Shown: positions 1 to 8,929, counted from the first letter of the stretch. The stretch is DNA of 34,982 bases from an uncultured Acidimicrobiales bacterium (GCA_937934655.1 CALGZB010000008.1:1-34982), one strand, 5' to 3'. The notes: generated from the sequence alone by a model not told the origin. Numbers and translations: made by a program.

Positions 1-831
1 TGCAAACTCTGCGGTCCACATAGCGAGGTCGTGTTGGCGAGGAAGGAATTCGCTGTAGCTCACGTTGCCGACGACTACTGCGGGGCACGTTGCTGTGCCG
101 TTGCGAACCGGTCCCTCGGCGACCTTCTCGCCGGTAGAGAGCTGGTACACCGCAAGGGTGTAGTCGGCACCCGAAATGATGTGACGAGCGGCGTCCTCAT
201 AGATCCGACAGGTTTTGTCGATGTCGTTTGCGATGCCGGTAACACAGGCGATGTACGCCGGATCTGCAGTGTCGGAGATTGTCGAAAGGTCGGTGCTCTC
301 CGCCCGAGCGTTGATGTACTCAGGCGTATAGGCGCCCGATTTCAGAGGTTTCCACTCGGTGGTTCCGAACTTATAGAACGACGCAAAGGTGTTGATGTTG
401 GCCGGGTCGGGCTCGGGAGCATCGGCTACCGGGCCCGGGGCAACACAGAATTGCGTGCCGACCTCGGCGCCAGTGGGCGGCGTGGTGGCAACAGGAGCGG
501 CGGCAAACTCGTCAGGAACGACGTCGGTTTCAGCCTTGCCGCCAAACATGGTGACGGCAGCGACTCCGAGAACGAGAAGTACGCCAAGACCGGCGAGGAT
601 CGGAGCGACCTTGGATCCCTTGAGCTTTCCCATAAGGTCACCCGACTTGTTCGAGCCTTCCATGAGATCGGCAAAGGGACTGAGCGGTTGCTCGGCCTGG
701 TCGGATTGAGGGGTCTCCTCGAATGCCGGTGCCTGTGAAGCGGCAGGAGCGCCTCCGCCATTGAGGTGGCCGCAACTAATGCAGCCCTGACCTGCAATGA
801 CGCCTGCTGAACAATTCGCACACTTTTCCAT
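1..831 (-). CDS. Zinc-ribbon, single-pass membrane protein (partial, 3' end outside window)
   Basis: The reading frame runs from an ATG at 831-829 to the window edge with no stop, giving 277 codons. Residues 4-20 hold two CxxC pairs (C4/C7 and C17/C20), the pattern of a short zinc ribbon. An acidic, proline-rich stretch follows, then one hydrophobic helix at about 75-97 and an outer domain of at least 180 residues with several cysteines. This is the usual layout of a small actinobacterial membrane protein with a cytoplasmic zinc ribbon. The function is unknown and I do not recognise the outer domain. The gene is divergent from the acyl-CoA dehydrogenase gene across about 100 bp. The frame is well supported; the role is not. 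Confidence 0.75.
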   Translation of the reverse strand, partial: MEKCANCSAGVIAGQGCISCGHLNGGGAPAASQAPAFEETPQSDQAEQPLSPFADLMEGSNKSGDLMGKLKGSKVAPILAGLGVLLVLGVAAVTMFGGKAETDVVPDEFAAAPVATTPPTGAEVGTQFCVAPGPVADAPEPDPANINTFASFYKFGTTEWKPLKSGAYTPEYINARAESTDLSTISDTADPAYIACVTGIANDIDKTCRIYEDAARHIISGADYTLAVYQLSTGEKVAEGPVRNGTATCPAVVVGNVSYSEFLPRQHDLAMWTAEFA

Positions 832-934
832 GTACCCGTTTTCGATTGTTCGGAGCGTTCGGTTTAGAACTTTTTTGGAACCGGGAACTTCGAGTCACCT
901 TGACAGGCGCTGTGAGACACCAAAGGATGACCGG

Positions 935-2080
935 ATGACCACGATCTACGAACAAGACCATGAGCTCTTCCGCGAAAGCTGCAAAAGCTGGATTGTCTCA
1001 GAGTTGAGCCCTCGCATGGCCGAGTTCGAAGCAGCCGGAATCATGGATCGCGGCATGTACCTCGAGGCGGGAAAGCACGGCTTTGTCGGCATGGCTATTC
1101 CCGAGGAATTCGGCGGCGGCGGCAGTACCGACTTTCGATTCAACGCAGTGCTCGATGAGGAACTTGCCTACGCAGGTACCGGTGGCGCCGGTCTGGGCTT
1201 GGGTCTTCACAACGACATCACCACCCCGTACTTCGTGGAGTACTGCACGCCCGAGCAGTCGGCCCGGTGGCTGCCGGGAATCGCATCCGGCGAACTCATC
1301 ACCGCTATTGCGATGACCGAACCGGGTACTGGCTCTGACCTTGCCGGTATTCAGACCACCGCAGTTCGCGATGGTGAGGAGTACATCCTCAACGGCGCCA
1401 AGACGTTTATCACCAACGGCATCAACTCGGACCTCGTCATTGTTGCGTGCCGCACCGATCCCGATGCTGGTCATGCCGGAATGTCGCTGCTTGTGGTCGA
1501 ACGTGGCATGGATGGTTTCGAGCGAGGCCGCAACCTCGACAAGATCGGGCAACATTCCGCTGACACCGCCGAACTGTTCTTCAGCGACGTGCGCGTTCCA
1601 ATCGAGAACGTTCTCGGTGAGGAAGGCCGGGCCTTCGACTACCTGTCGTTCAACCTCGCCCAGGAACGCCACTCCATTGGCATCAGTGGTTTGGCAGGCG
1701 CCGAGGCTGCTCTGGGTTGGACGGTCGACTACGTCAAAGAGCGCACGGCGTTTGGTCAGCCTCTCGCCAAGTTCCAAAACACGAAGTTTGAGCTTGCCGA
1801 TGTGGCCACCGAGATTGCGGTGACCAAGCCGTTCATCGAGCAATGCACCATGAAGCTCAATTCTGGAGAGCTCACGCCGGGCGAGGCTGCGATGTCGAAG
1901 CTTTGGGGAAGCGAACTTCTGAAGCGGACTACCGATCGCTGCCTCCAACTCTTTGGCGGCTATGGCTTCACCACCGAGTATCCCATCGGACCCGCCTATG
2001 TCGACGCTCGAGTTACCACCATCTATGGCGGAACCTCAGAGATCATGAAGACCATCATCTCCAAAGACGTTCTTGCCTAA
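935..2080 (+). CDS. Acyl-CoA dehydrogenase, long-chain type
   Basis: This 381-residue flavoenzyme should oxidise an acyl-CoA to the trans-2-enoyl-CoA with FAD, the first step of beta-oxidation. The family signature AMTEPGTGSDLAG lies mid-protein and the C-terminal signature GGYGFTTEYP comes before IYGGTSEIMK. In medium-chain enzymes the catalytic Glu lies in IYEGT; here that position is Gly, as in long-chain and isovaleryl-CoA dehydrogenases. Those enzymes take the base from an earlier helix, and a candidate is E244 in the sequence AQERHSIG. The ATG at 935 is chosen because AAGGA lies 7 nt upstream; a longer in-frame ORF begins at 797 but its extra residues do not look like this family. The MFS gene follows after 27 bp. 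Exact chain length preference cannot be read from the sequence. Confidence 0.93.
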   Translation: MTTIYEQDHELFRESCKSWIVSELSPRMAEFEAAGIMDRGMYLEAGKHGFVGMAIPEEFGGGGSTDFRFNAVLDEELAYAGTGGAGLGLGLHNDITTPYFVEYCTPEQSARWLPGIASGELITAIAMTEPGTGSDLAGIQTTAVRDGEEYILNGAKTFITNGINSDLVIVACRTDPDAGHAGMSLLVVERGMDGFERGRNLDKIGQHSADTAELFFSDVRVPIENVLGEEGRAFDYLSFNLAQERHSIGISGLAGAEAALGWTVDYVKERTAFGQPLAKFQNTKFELADVATEIAVTKPFIEQCTMKLNSGELTPGEAAMSKLWGSELLKRTTDRCLQLFGGYGFTTEYPIGPAYVDARVTTIYGGTSEIMKTIISKDVLA

Positions 2081-2107
2081 CCGTCCGCCCATTCCACTGG
2101 GCGATTC

Positions 2108-3244
2108 GTGACAGAGATCTCGGCGAGGGTCGTTCCCACGGCGGTGATGGCGACGATCTCCACGGTGTTTCCAGGGTTTCTCATTGGAGCGTTGTCGGTA
2201 CAGGTCGGCGACGAACTACAGGTGAGCGATGCGCGCTACGGGTGGTTGCTCGGCGGATTCTTTCTGGCGGCTGCCGCTGGATCTCGTGTCACCGGAGCAC
2301 TGGTCCAGCGGATCGGCCCACGGCGGCAGATGTCGGCTGCATTGGCGGCAACCGCTGTCGTGCAGCTGCTTATCGCCACTACGATTGATTCGTTCAACGG
2401 TCTCGTTATCTTGCTCGGCTGCGCGGGGTTCGCGAACGCCGCGAATCAAACGGCGGTGAACCTGGCCTTAACCCGAGCCAAGCTCCCCCGTTTGGGTCTG
2501 GCTATTGCCATCAAACAGTCGGGTATGCCGACCGCATCGATGCTGGCCGGATTCTCGGTCCCGGCAATTGCTCTCACCGTTGGGTGGCGCTGGGCGTATG
2601 TGGGCGGAGCGCTGGTCGCCTGTGGGTCGTTGCTGATGGTGCGCCGCGAGATCAAGCCGTTCGAGGTAACCGACCGGCGGGGGAGCGTTGTCGTTTCATC
2701 TCGCCGATCGCTGCTCATCGCCGCCGTTTCGGGGTTCTTCTTGGCGTTCTGTGCAGGTGCACTCAACGCTTGGACGGTGGAATCCGGGGTCGACGCAGGG
2801 TTAGGAGAGGGCACCGCTGGACTTATGCTGAGCTTGGGTGCAGCCTCGGGCATCGCCCTTCGGCTCATCGCTGGCACCAGAGTCGACACGATGAACATCC
2901 GCCCGTTCCGGGTCGCTGGTCTCACCGTCCTGGTAGGTGCCGTTGGCATGGCGATGTTGAGCAACCGATCCGGTGGAATTCACGTTGGAGCGACGGTGGT
3001 GGCATTTGCTGGCGGCTGGATCTGGCCAGTGTTTTCGAACTTTGGGATCATGCGCACCAACAAGGAAGCGGCAGGTGCCGCAAGCGGGGTGACGCAAACC
3101 GGTGTGTTCGTTGGAGTCTTTGTGGCGCCGGTACTTACCGGTTGGCTCATCGACACGTGGGGTTTCTCAACCATGTGGCTCGTCGTCGCGGCCAGTGCCG
3201 TTCTCGGGGCGATTGCCGCTCTCGTCGTTGCGGACGAGTTCTAG
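2108..3244 (+). CDS. MFS transporter
   Basis: This 378-residue, strongly hydrophobic protein has about 12 predicted membrane helices and the short length typical of major facilitator proteins. A motif-A-like loop (GALVQRIGPRRQM) lies between the second and third helices. It is likely a secondary transporter driven by an ion gradient; the substrate cannot be read. It begins with GTG, 27 bp after the acyl-CoA dehydrogenase, so it may be co-transcribed and could handle a carboxylate or related compound. Its stop codon overlaps that of the convergent isomerase gene inside a CTAG palindrome at 3241-3244. Confidence 0.88.
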   Translation: MTEISARVVPTAVMATISTVFPGFLIGALSVQVGDELQVSDARYGWLLGGFFLAAAAGSRVTGALVQRIGPRRQMSAALAATAVVQLLIATTIDSFNGLVILLGCAGFANAANQTAVNLALTRAKLPRLGLAIAIKQSGMPTASMLAGFSVPAIALTVGWRWAYVGGALVACGSLLMVRREIKPFEVTDRRGSVVVSSRRSLLIAAVSGFFLAFCAGALNAWTVESGVDAGLGEGTAGLMLSLGAASGIALRLIAGTRVDTMNIRPFRVAGLTVLVGAVGMAMLSNRSGGIHVGATVVAFAGGWIWPVFSNFGIMRTNKEAAGAASGVTQTGVFVGVFVAPVLTGWLIDTWGFSTMWLVVAASAVLGAIAALVVADEF

Positions 3245-4047
3245 TCGTCGATCGACGTGAAGTCCGGCGGGCGTTTCTCGGCGAATGCGGTCATCGCTTC
3301 GATGTTTGCCGGAGCGCCAAGCAGCTTGACGAACGCGGCGTCCTCGCGAGCCCGAGCGGCCGCAATCTCTTCGTTGAGCGGTTCGGTAATCACCCGTTTG
3401 CATTCAACGAGTGAGCTAATGGGCTTTGACGCCAGGATCTCGGCGTGGCGAATGGTTGTTTCCATGAGATCGTCGGGTTCGCAGAGCTGGAAAACGAGTC
3501 CCATATCTTTGCATTCCTCTGCGCTGAGCCACTCCGAACTCATAAGCGCCCAGGCGGCATTTTGGCGGCCGAGGAGTTGTGGAAACAGGAAACTGCTGCC
3601 GAGTTCTGGTGCAACACCGAGACTGGTGAACGGGCATTTTAGTCTTGCGGTGGTCGACATGAACACCAGATCGGCATAGCCCAACACCGTCACCCCAAAG
3701 CCAAGGCCGATCCCGTTCACTGCGCAGATCAGGGGCTTCGGGAAGCGAGCGAGCTCGGTGGCAAGGCCCGTAAAGCTGTGGGTTCCTCGTTCGAGTTTGC
3801 CCTGAGCGGTCATGGCCATTTCGATGACGTCTTGGCCGGCAGAGAAGCTGTCTTCGCTTCCGGTGAGAACGACGACGGCCACATTTGTGTTGTCGGCAGC
3901 ATCGAGGAGCGCCTCGGTGGTGGCATCCCACATCGCCTCATTCATGGCGTTCTTTGCCTGTGGGCGGTTAAGTCGAATGGTCCGGACCCGATTGGCGTCC
4001 TCGACCTCGATGAGCTGAGTGTCGGTCATTGCGACATTCTTCATCAT
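3241..4047 (-). CDS. Enoyl-CoA hydratase/isomerase family protein, ECI2-like
   Basis: A crotonase-fold protein of 268 residues. The first oxyanion-hole loop is FSAGQDV and the second lies in NGIGLGFGVTVLGYADLVF. The segment FTSLGVAPELGSSFLFPQ resembles the peroxisomal delta3,delta2-enoyl-CoA isomerase ECI2: it keeps the single active-site Glu (in APELGSS), while the second Glu used by hydratases is replaced by a hydrophobic residue. That favours isomerase over hydratase activity, meaning movement of a double bond during unsaturated fatty acid breakdown. The start could be ATG 4047, the adjacent ATG 4044 or ATG 4029 (MTDTQ); the last is equally plausible. The gene lies downstream of the tRNA-Lys on the same strand and converges with the MFS gene. 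Confidence 0.9.
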   Translation of the reverse strand: MMKNVAMTDTQLIEVEDANRVRTIRLNRPQAKNAMNEAMWDATTEALLDAADNTNVAVVVLTGSEDSFSAGQDVIEMAMTAQGKLERGTHSFTGLATELARFPKPLICAVNGIGLGFGVTVLGYADLVFMSTTARLKCPFTSLGVAPELGSSFLFPQLLGRQNAAWALMSSEWLSAEECKDMGLVFQLCEPDDLMETTIRHAEILASKPISSLVECKRVITEPLNEEIAAARAREDAAFVKLLGAPANIEAMTAFAEKRPPDFTSIDD

Positions 4048-4087
4048 TTCTTCGCAACGTCGTTAGTACGCATTCGTTAGATCGCAG

Positions 4088-4162
4088 TGCCCCCGGTGGG
4101 ATTCGAACCCACGACCAATGGATTAAAAGTCCACTGCGCTAACCAGACTGCGCCACAGGGGC
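4088..4162 (-). tRNA. tRNA-Lys (anticodon UUU)
   Basis: On the minus strand the 75-nt sequence folds as a cloverleaf. The acceptor GCCCCTG pairs with CGGGGGC (one T-G pair) and the discriminator is A. The anticodon loop CTTTTAA is closed by GTGGA/TCCAT, and the T arm is GTGGG-TTCGAAT-CCCAC. The anticodon TTT specifies lysine. The 3' CCA is not encoded. Confidence 0.97.
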
Positions 4163-4265
4163 AGAGTGATGGTATCGCTCCTTCCGCCGCTCTCCACAGG
4201 CGGAGAGGCGGATTCAACCAACTCCTGTACGTCGGCCTGCTCGAGACTTTTGGGGGAGGGGAGGG

Positions 4266-4745
4266 TTACGCCCGGCGATCGAAGATGGCGAGAAGGGTCG
4301 GGCTTACCGCGGCGATGACGAATGCGTCGGCGGGTCGGACAACCTCGCCAGCAATCACTCCCGACTTGAGGCGCTTTGCCATCTCAAGATGCACCGCTGA
4401 GAAGTCTTCGTGGGTCGTGATCGTCATTGGTTTGAGTACCGATCGCTCGACGGTGAGGTCGATGGAATCCGGGCCGACATCGCCGGTGATGAACACGCGT
4501 CGAAGCCGGAACTCGATCGACAAGCTCGTGGTACCCAACGGCATTTCGCCAGCGAGCTCCTGGCTGCCGAAAAGCCGGCCCGTAGCGGTGAGCTCGACCG
4601 GTCCGCCGTCGATTGTTCCCGTGATGACGGAACGACGAGCGAGCCATGCTTCGGATTGCATCGTGACCTGGTGCTCGCCAACGGTGCCGGCGATGGTCGT
4701 TTCGGCAAAGGGTTTCTTCGCAACCTTGATATCGACACTGAGCAC
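4266..4745 (-). CDS. Conserved-looking protein of unknown function
   Basis: An ORF of 159 residues beginning with GTG 29 bp after the acyltransferase gene on the same strand, so probably the last gene of a three-gene operon. AGG-rich sequence just upstream of the GTG could serve as ribosome site. The protein is beta-rich, with alternating polar and hydrophobic residues, repeated TGxIDGG/AGEM-like turns, and no signal peptide or membrane helix. A hydrophobic C-terminal segment (DAFVIAAVSPTLLAIF) precedes DRRA. I do not recognise a family. Operon position and absence of a better frame on either strand support it as a real gene. Confidence 0.65.
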   Translation of the reverse strand: MLSVDIKVAKKPFAETTIAGTVGEHQVTMQSEAWLARRSVITGTIDGGPVELTATGRLFGSQELAGEMPLGTTSLSIEFRLRRVFITGDVGPDSIDLTVERSVLKPMTITTHEDFSAVHLEMAKRLKSGVIAGEVVRPADAFVIAAVSPTLLAIFDRRA

Positions 4746-4774
4746 CTGCCTAGTTTGCCCGTTTTCTTTCGTAG

Positions 4775-5800
4775 TTATGCGCCGCCAAGGAGATCAGCCG
4801 TCCGGGCGATGGCTGTAGTGCGCGTGGTAAACGTGTGGGTCGCCCACTGCTGCTTGTACTCCATATCCATTCCGAGGTCGTAGGTCTCGACCCCGGAGGC
4901 TTCAGCACGCGCGATCTCGGCCGATTGCAACAGCGACCCGATGGAGAGATGCCGGTAGTGGTCGGCGTAGCTGATTTGGAGCCCTCGGTATTCGTCGCCG
5001 CGGGTGTGGCCAATGATGTAGCCAATGTCTTCGCCGTCGAGTTGCGCGAACAGTACCCGGAGCCGTTCGACGGGAAGCCGGTCGATCATGGCCCGGTAGA
5101 ACTCCTGCAGGGTTGGTTCGATGATTCCCGACCCCTCCAAGCCCTTCCAGCTCTGAGCTTCGACCTGCAGAACTCGGCGAAAGATCGTGTCTTTGATCGT
5201 TTCTTTCATGGTGGTTTCGTCGGAGAGGGGGTCGATGACTTCAACGTCTTGCTCAGCGCACCGGCGAGCGACTCGCCGGCGTTCGCGGCGCTGCTTCGAT
5301 GTTTCGATGGATCGGAACGTTGGGATGTCGATCCGGCACCGGGTCATCCCAGGGCCCGAGTAGATCGGATAGTGCTCGTGGAGCGTTCTGCGGACGGCGT
5401 TCTCGATCCGGCCGTCCGGGGCGAGACCGGTAAGGAGAAGAAGGTCCCATGACGGATCGGCGTTGAGGGCGTCGAGTAGGTGGTGGGCAAGGATCTCTGG
5501 CTGGCTCCCGATGATCGGCGATGCGAAACCCCACATCGATTCGGGTGGCACGAGCACATTGTTGCCGTCGGGGCCGGTGGCTTGGGAGAGCACGACGAAC
5601 CCGGCTGGTGATTGGAGAATCCACGGGTCGGCTTCGTTGGCCCAAACGGCAAAGGAAGGCACGAGCCAGTCGGTCGACGAACAAGCGATGTCGATTTCTG
5701 GGAAATCGGCCGAACCGAGGTCACCGGTTTGGTCGACGGCGTGGTCGTATTCGGTTGCCGCCGCCTCGAACTCAGCAAGGGTGAGTCGCTGATAGGTCAC
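4775..5800 (-). CDS. GNAT-superfamily acyltransferase, BioF2/CelD-like
   Basis: A 341-residue cytosolic protein. The region from about residue 150 to 310 has the pattern of the acetyltransferase-6 (BioF2-like) fold: a basic segment (KQRRERRRVARR), the helix around VEAQSWKGLEGSG, the strands VLFAQLDGEDIGYIIGH, and the late motif YDLGMDMEYKQQW, which resembles the FDLGxGxExYK element of this family. Such enzymes transfer an acyl or aminoacyl group, in some members to envelope polymers, but the substrate here is unknown. The start is GTG at 5800, 10 bp after the OmpA-like gene, so the two are very likely co-transcribed. Confidence 0.8.
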   Translation of the reverse strand: MTYQRLTLAEFEAAATEYDHAVDQTGDLGSADFPEIDIACSSTDWLVPSFAVWANEADPWILQSPAGFVVLSQATGPDGNNVLVPPESMWGFASPIIGSQPEILAHHLLDALNADPSWDLLLLTGLAPDGRIENAVRRTLHEHYPIYSGPGMTRCRIDIPTFRSIETSKQRRERRRVARRCAEQDVEVIDPLSDETTMKETIKDTIFRRVLQVEAQSWKGLEGSGIIEPTLQEFYRAMIDRLPVERLRVLFAQLDGEDIGYIIGHTRGDEYRGLQISYADHYRHLSIGSLLQSAEIARAEASGVETYDLGMDMEYKQQWATHTFTTRTTAIARTADLLGGA

Positions 5801-5810
5801 CGCGGAGATG

Positions 5811-6641
5811 TTACTCGGCGATGAAAGTGAGGATCAGCACACTGCTGTTTGGGGAGTTGCTGTTTGAGGAGTTGCTGTTTGGGAAGCTGCTGGCTCCAAC
5901 GACGACTGAAGGGCGTGGGGCGCCGAGGTCCTCGAGAAGTGCTCCAACGGTGTCGGCTCGAAGTTGACCGAGTGCGGTGTTGAGCGGTCCGTCACCGGTG
6001 GGGTCTCCCTGGCCGACGACAACAAGGGTCGTGTCGTCGGAAAGCTCGGCGAGAAACGATTCGATTCGTTCGACCGAATCGTCGTCAAGGCTTGATTGCC
6101 CGGTCGCAAAGTCGATTTGAACGCCGGTTGGGGCAGCGATTGGGATCGAGGTGGTCGGTGGAGCTTCCACGACAGGTGCCACGGTGTCGGGTGGGACGGC
6201 TACCGATGTCGCAACAACGGGGATCGGCACCGGGTTCGTTGGCCGCACCAGATACCCAGCAAGGAATGCAATGGCGGCAACGGCGGCCGCGACCAAAACG
6301 ACTGACCATCGAACCGGCGGTCGCGATAGCGCCGACTCGGCAGGCGGGCTCGTTGGTGACGCGGGGGTGCGGACTTCGCTTGTTTGCGGGTCGGGAATTT
6401 GTTCGAGCCACGAGGCTCGATCGACAGTTTCGCTCGTCGTTTCCGGACCGTGGAACGCTCGGTCAAGAATCGATTGTTGCTGCGGTTCAGTCCCCTTATG
6501 CAGAGGATCGGGGCGGGTCACCTCATCCAATCGGCGTGGGATCGGCAGACCGAAGCTCCCTGACCGAAAATATTTTGGTGCAATCGTTGTGGTTTCGTCA
6601 GATTTGCGGGTGCTTTGGGCGCGGGTTCGGTCGAAGACCAT
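5811..6641 (-). CDS. Membrane-anchored OmpA-like peptidoglycan-binding protein
   Basis: With start ATG 6641 the product has 276 residues: a polar cytoplasmic part of about 105 residues, one transmembrane helix near 110-130, a Pro/Val/Thr-rich linker, and an OmpA-like C-terminal domain at about 171-260. The domain opens with VQIDFATGQSSL and includes GDPTGDGPLNTALGQLRADTV, which keeps the Asp and Arg that bind diaminopimelate in OmpA family members. It probably tethers a membrane complex to the cell wall. A longer frame extends upstream to 6794, but that part would run into the divergent moxR promoter region and looks non-coding. The C-terminus carries a low-complexity SNS/PNS run made by tandem repeats. 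It shares a 132-bp divergent region with moxR. Confidence 0.82.
   Translation of the reverse strand: MVFDRTRAQSTRKSDETTTIAPKYFRSGSFGLPIPRRLDEVTRPDPLHKGTEPQQQSILDRAFHGPETTSETVDRASWLEQIPDPQTSEVRTPASPTSPPAESALSRPPVRWSVVLVAAAVAAIAFLAGYLVRPTNPVPIPVVATSVAVPPDTVAPVVEAPPTTSIPIAAPTGVQIDFATGQSSLDDDSVERIESFLAELSDDTTLVVVGQGDPTGDGPLNTALGQLRADTVGALLEDLGAPRPSVVVGASSFPNSNSSNSNSPNSSVLILTFIAE
5842..5886. repeat. Three tandem 15-bp repeats in the OmpA-like gene
   Basis: Three adjacent units (CTGCTGTTTGGGGAG, TTGCTGTTTGAGGAG, TTGCTGTTTGGGAAG) differ at a few bases and are followed by the start of a fourth. Being 15 bp, copy-number change would alter the C-terminal Asn/Ser-rich tail without a frameshift. Confidence 0.9.
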
Positions 6642-6773
6642 GTGAGCGTTACTGTCAGTAGTACGTCCGCCACTTGGCTGGTTCGGAGCGCTTATGGCTG
6701 GTCGCAAGCATGTCACAGCCGACTTCGACACGTCAGTGGCACAACAGCCTCTTGGTGGAATGCTCGAACGACG

Positions 6774-7748
6774 ATGAATCAACTCACAGACCAACAGGCC
6801 GCGTGGTTCGCTGAGGCCATCGGCAAACTCTCCACCAACGTGCAGTCGGTGGTGCGAGGGAAAGACTCACAGGTCCGGCTAGCCCTGGTGTGTCTACTCG
6901 CTGAAGGCCACCTGCTTATCGAAGATGTGCCGGGCACCGGCAAGACAACACTCGCGAAGGCGATGGCCGAGTCGATTGCGGGATCATGGAAACGGGTGCA
7001 GTTCACCCCCGACCTCCTCCCGTCCGATGTCACCGGCGCACAGATCTTCAACCAGGTCACCGGGTCGTTTGAGTTTCACCCGGGCGCCGTGTTCGCCAAC
7101 ATCGTGCTGGCCGACGAGATCAATCGGGCATCTCCTAAGACCCAATCGGCGCTGCTTGAAGTAATGGAAGAGCGCCAACATACCGTCGATGGAGAAAGGT
7201 ACGGGCTTCCTCGTCCCTTTGTGGTCGTCGCTACGCAGAACCCGGTCGAACAGGACGGGACCTACCGTCTGCCCGAGGCGCAACTCGATCGCTTCCTGAT
7301 GAAGATCAGTCTCGGCTACCCGGACCATACGTCCGAGCTCGAAGTGCTTGCGGCCACCAACAATGCGGTCGCTCCAGTCGATGCACTAACCCCGGTGATG
7401 TCGGCCAGCGATGTCGCCGACCTGATCACTATGGCAAGCGGCGTCTATGCCGCCGAGCCGGTGCAGAGCTACATCATCCACCTGGCCGAGGCCACTCGCC
7501 GCCGCCCCGAATTCAAGCTCGGTGTCAGTACCCGAGGTTGTATTGGTCTTCTCAAAGCGGCACGCGCCTATGCAGCATCGTTCGGTCGCCCCTATGTGAC
7601 TCCCGACGATGTGAAAGTTCTGACGTCATCGGTGTTTACCCACCGCATCATCTTGTCGAACGAAGCAGAACTCCAGCAGATCTCCACCGCTCAGGTGCTC
7701 GACCGCATCCTCGAAGAAACGCCGCCGCCGGTTCTTCGCGCCGAATAG
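6774..7748 (+). CDS. MoxR-family AAA+ ATPase
   Basis: A 324-residue AAA+ ATPase. Walker A is DVPGTGKTT (K57), Walker B is VLADEINR (D114, E115), and the block VVATQNPVEQDGTYRLPEAQLDRF is the hallmark of MoxR proteins. MoxR ATPases act as chaperones that remodel or activate partner complexes, commonly with DUF58 or VWA proteins encoded next door. Here the DUF58 gene begins 5 bp after the stop codon, matching that pairing. The ATG at 6774 is chosen because conserved MoxR sequence begins soon after it and the upstream extension is non-conserved in style. No strong ribosome site is visible. It heads a three-gene operon divergent from the OmpA-like gene. Confidence 0.95.
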   Translation: MNQLTDQQAAWFAEAIGKLSTNVQSVVRGKDSQVRLALVCLLAEGHLLIEDVPGTGKTTLAKAMAESIAGSWKRVQFTPDLLPSDVTGAQIFNQVTGSFEFHPGAVFANIVLADEINRASPKTQSALLEVMEERQHTVDGERYGLPRPFVVVATQNPVEQDGTYRLPEAQLDRFLMKISLGYPDHTSELEVLAATNNAVAPVDALTPVMSASDVADLITMASGVYAAEPVQSYIIHLAEATRRRPEFKLGVSTRGCIGLLKAARAYAASFGRPYVTPDDVKVLTSSVFTHRIILSNEAELQQISTAQVLDRILEETPPPVLRAE

Positions 7749-7753
7749 CTGTT

Positions 7754-8929
7754 GTGCTGACTCTTTTCCGATCGGTCACCAACGCTGGATGGGCTGTGAC
7801 GATCATCGGGATAGCGTCGTATCTCGCTGGCTGGTGGCTCGGGTGGCTCGAGCTGATGATTCTCGCTGCCGGTTGTGGAATCGTTCTGCTTTTCGCCATT
7901 CTTGCCGTTCTGGGACGCTTTCCCTTTGTGATTGAGCGTGAGGTCGAACCGCGAAGGCTGACGGTTGGCGAAGAGGCCTTTGGTTTCCTCGAGGTCACCA
8001 ACTCGGGTCGTGTGCCGGCCTTTCCTCGCACCGCTCAGGACGCGTTCGGCGATCGGCCGATTCCGGTAAAACTTCCGGCGTTGCGCCCTGGGGCTACCCA
8101 CGATGTGAGGTATCCGCTGCCCACCGATCTCCGAGGCGTGTACGAGGTTGGGCCCGTCACGGTAGCTCGCGCCGACCCTCTTGGGTTGCTGCGACGCGAA
8201 CGAAACTACGGCGAGGTGGACCAGTTCTGGGTGTACCCCCGGACGCACGCTATTCGGCTTTCTGCAGCCGGCATCACGAAGGACCTCGATGGCCCTACGT
8301 CCGACAGCTCCCCGCAGGGTGGTGTGGCGTTCCACACTATTCGTCCCTACGAAATGGGCGATGATTTTCGACTGATTCACTGGCGGTCGACCGCCAAACG
8401 CGGGGGCGAACTTATGGTCCGCCACTTCGTCGACAACCGACGACCGCAACTCACCGTGGTGCTCGATACGTTCGCCCAGTCCTATGCCGTGCCCGAGTCG
8501 TTCGAACTGGCGGTTGAGGTAGTTGCCTCGCTCTCCGCGGCTGCCCAACGGGTCGGGATGCCAGCCAGTATTCACGGCGCAACCACCGAAGGTGACGCGT
8601 TCTCGGGCGCTTCCCTTGCTGCCCACCTTGATGAGGCGGCGGCGGTGGCATTGCAACCAACCATTGCAGCGGGCGACTTCTTGAAAGTGTTGTCGCGGGC
8701 GACCTCTCAGGCCACGACGCTGGTGGTGGTAACCGGACCTCTCGAACCGTCTGCGATCGATGTTGCCATGAGGGCGGTTCGTCGAGTCCCGAATCTGATA
8801 GTGATCCGGTGTGCCGCCGGCGCCGAAACCGACAATGCTCCAGTACCTCCATCTCACCCGTCGGTGCGAACCCTCGACGTCGCATCTGGAGCGCAGTTCG
8901 TCGCGGCATGGGATGTGGCGCAACGATGA
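7754..8929 (+). CDS. DUF58 membrane protein
   Basis: The product starts at GTG 7754, 5 bp after moxR, and has 391 residues. Two N-terminal helices (about residues 10-60) are followed by a beta-rich segment and the DUF58 signature IRPYEMGDDFRLIHWRSTAKRGG, then MVRHFVDNRRPQLTVVLD, the start of a VWA-like fold. DUF58 proteins are thought to be partners of MoxR ATPases, with a metal-binding or degenerate VWA domain in the cytoplasm. The stop codon overlaps the start of the next gene (ATGA), which suggests translational coupling. Confidence 0.93.
   Translation: MLTLFRSVTNAGWAVTIIGIASYLAGWWLGWLELMILAAGCGIVLLFAILAVLGRFPFVIEREVEPRRLTVGEEAFGFLEVTNSGRVPAFPRTAQDAFGDRPIPVKLPALRPGATHDVRYPLPTDLRGVYEVGPVTVARADPLGLLRRERNYGEVDQFWVYPRTHAIRLSAAGITKDLDGPTSDSSPQGGVAFHTIRPYEMGDDFRLIHWRSTAKRGGELMVRHFVDNRRPQLTVVLDTFAQSYAVPESFELAVEVVASLSAAAQRVGMPASIHGATTEGDAFSGASLAAHLDEAAAVALQPTIAAGDFLKVLSRATSQATTLVVVTGPLEPSAIDVAMRAVRRVPNLIVIRCAAGAETDNAPVPPSHPSVRTLDVASGAQFVAAWDVAQR

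Noticed and set aside
31-738. Plus-strand 235-residue ORF
   Set aside because: It is antisense to the truncated zinc-ribbon gene, which has better residue composition, CxxC pairs and a membrane helix.
900-905. TTGACA as a -35 box for the acyl-CoA dehydrogenase
   Set aside because: The matching -10 position falls on the ribosome site (AAGGAT), so the promoter is not supported.
998-1948. Long minus-strand ORF inside the acyl-CoA dehydrogenase gene
   Set aside because: Shadow frame of a clearly recognised gene.
4087-4818. Plus-strand ORF starting MPPVGFEPTTNGLKV
   Set aside because: This is the well-known false translation of a tRNA on the opposite strand; the rest is antisense to the unknown-protein gene.
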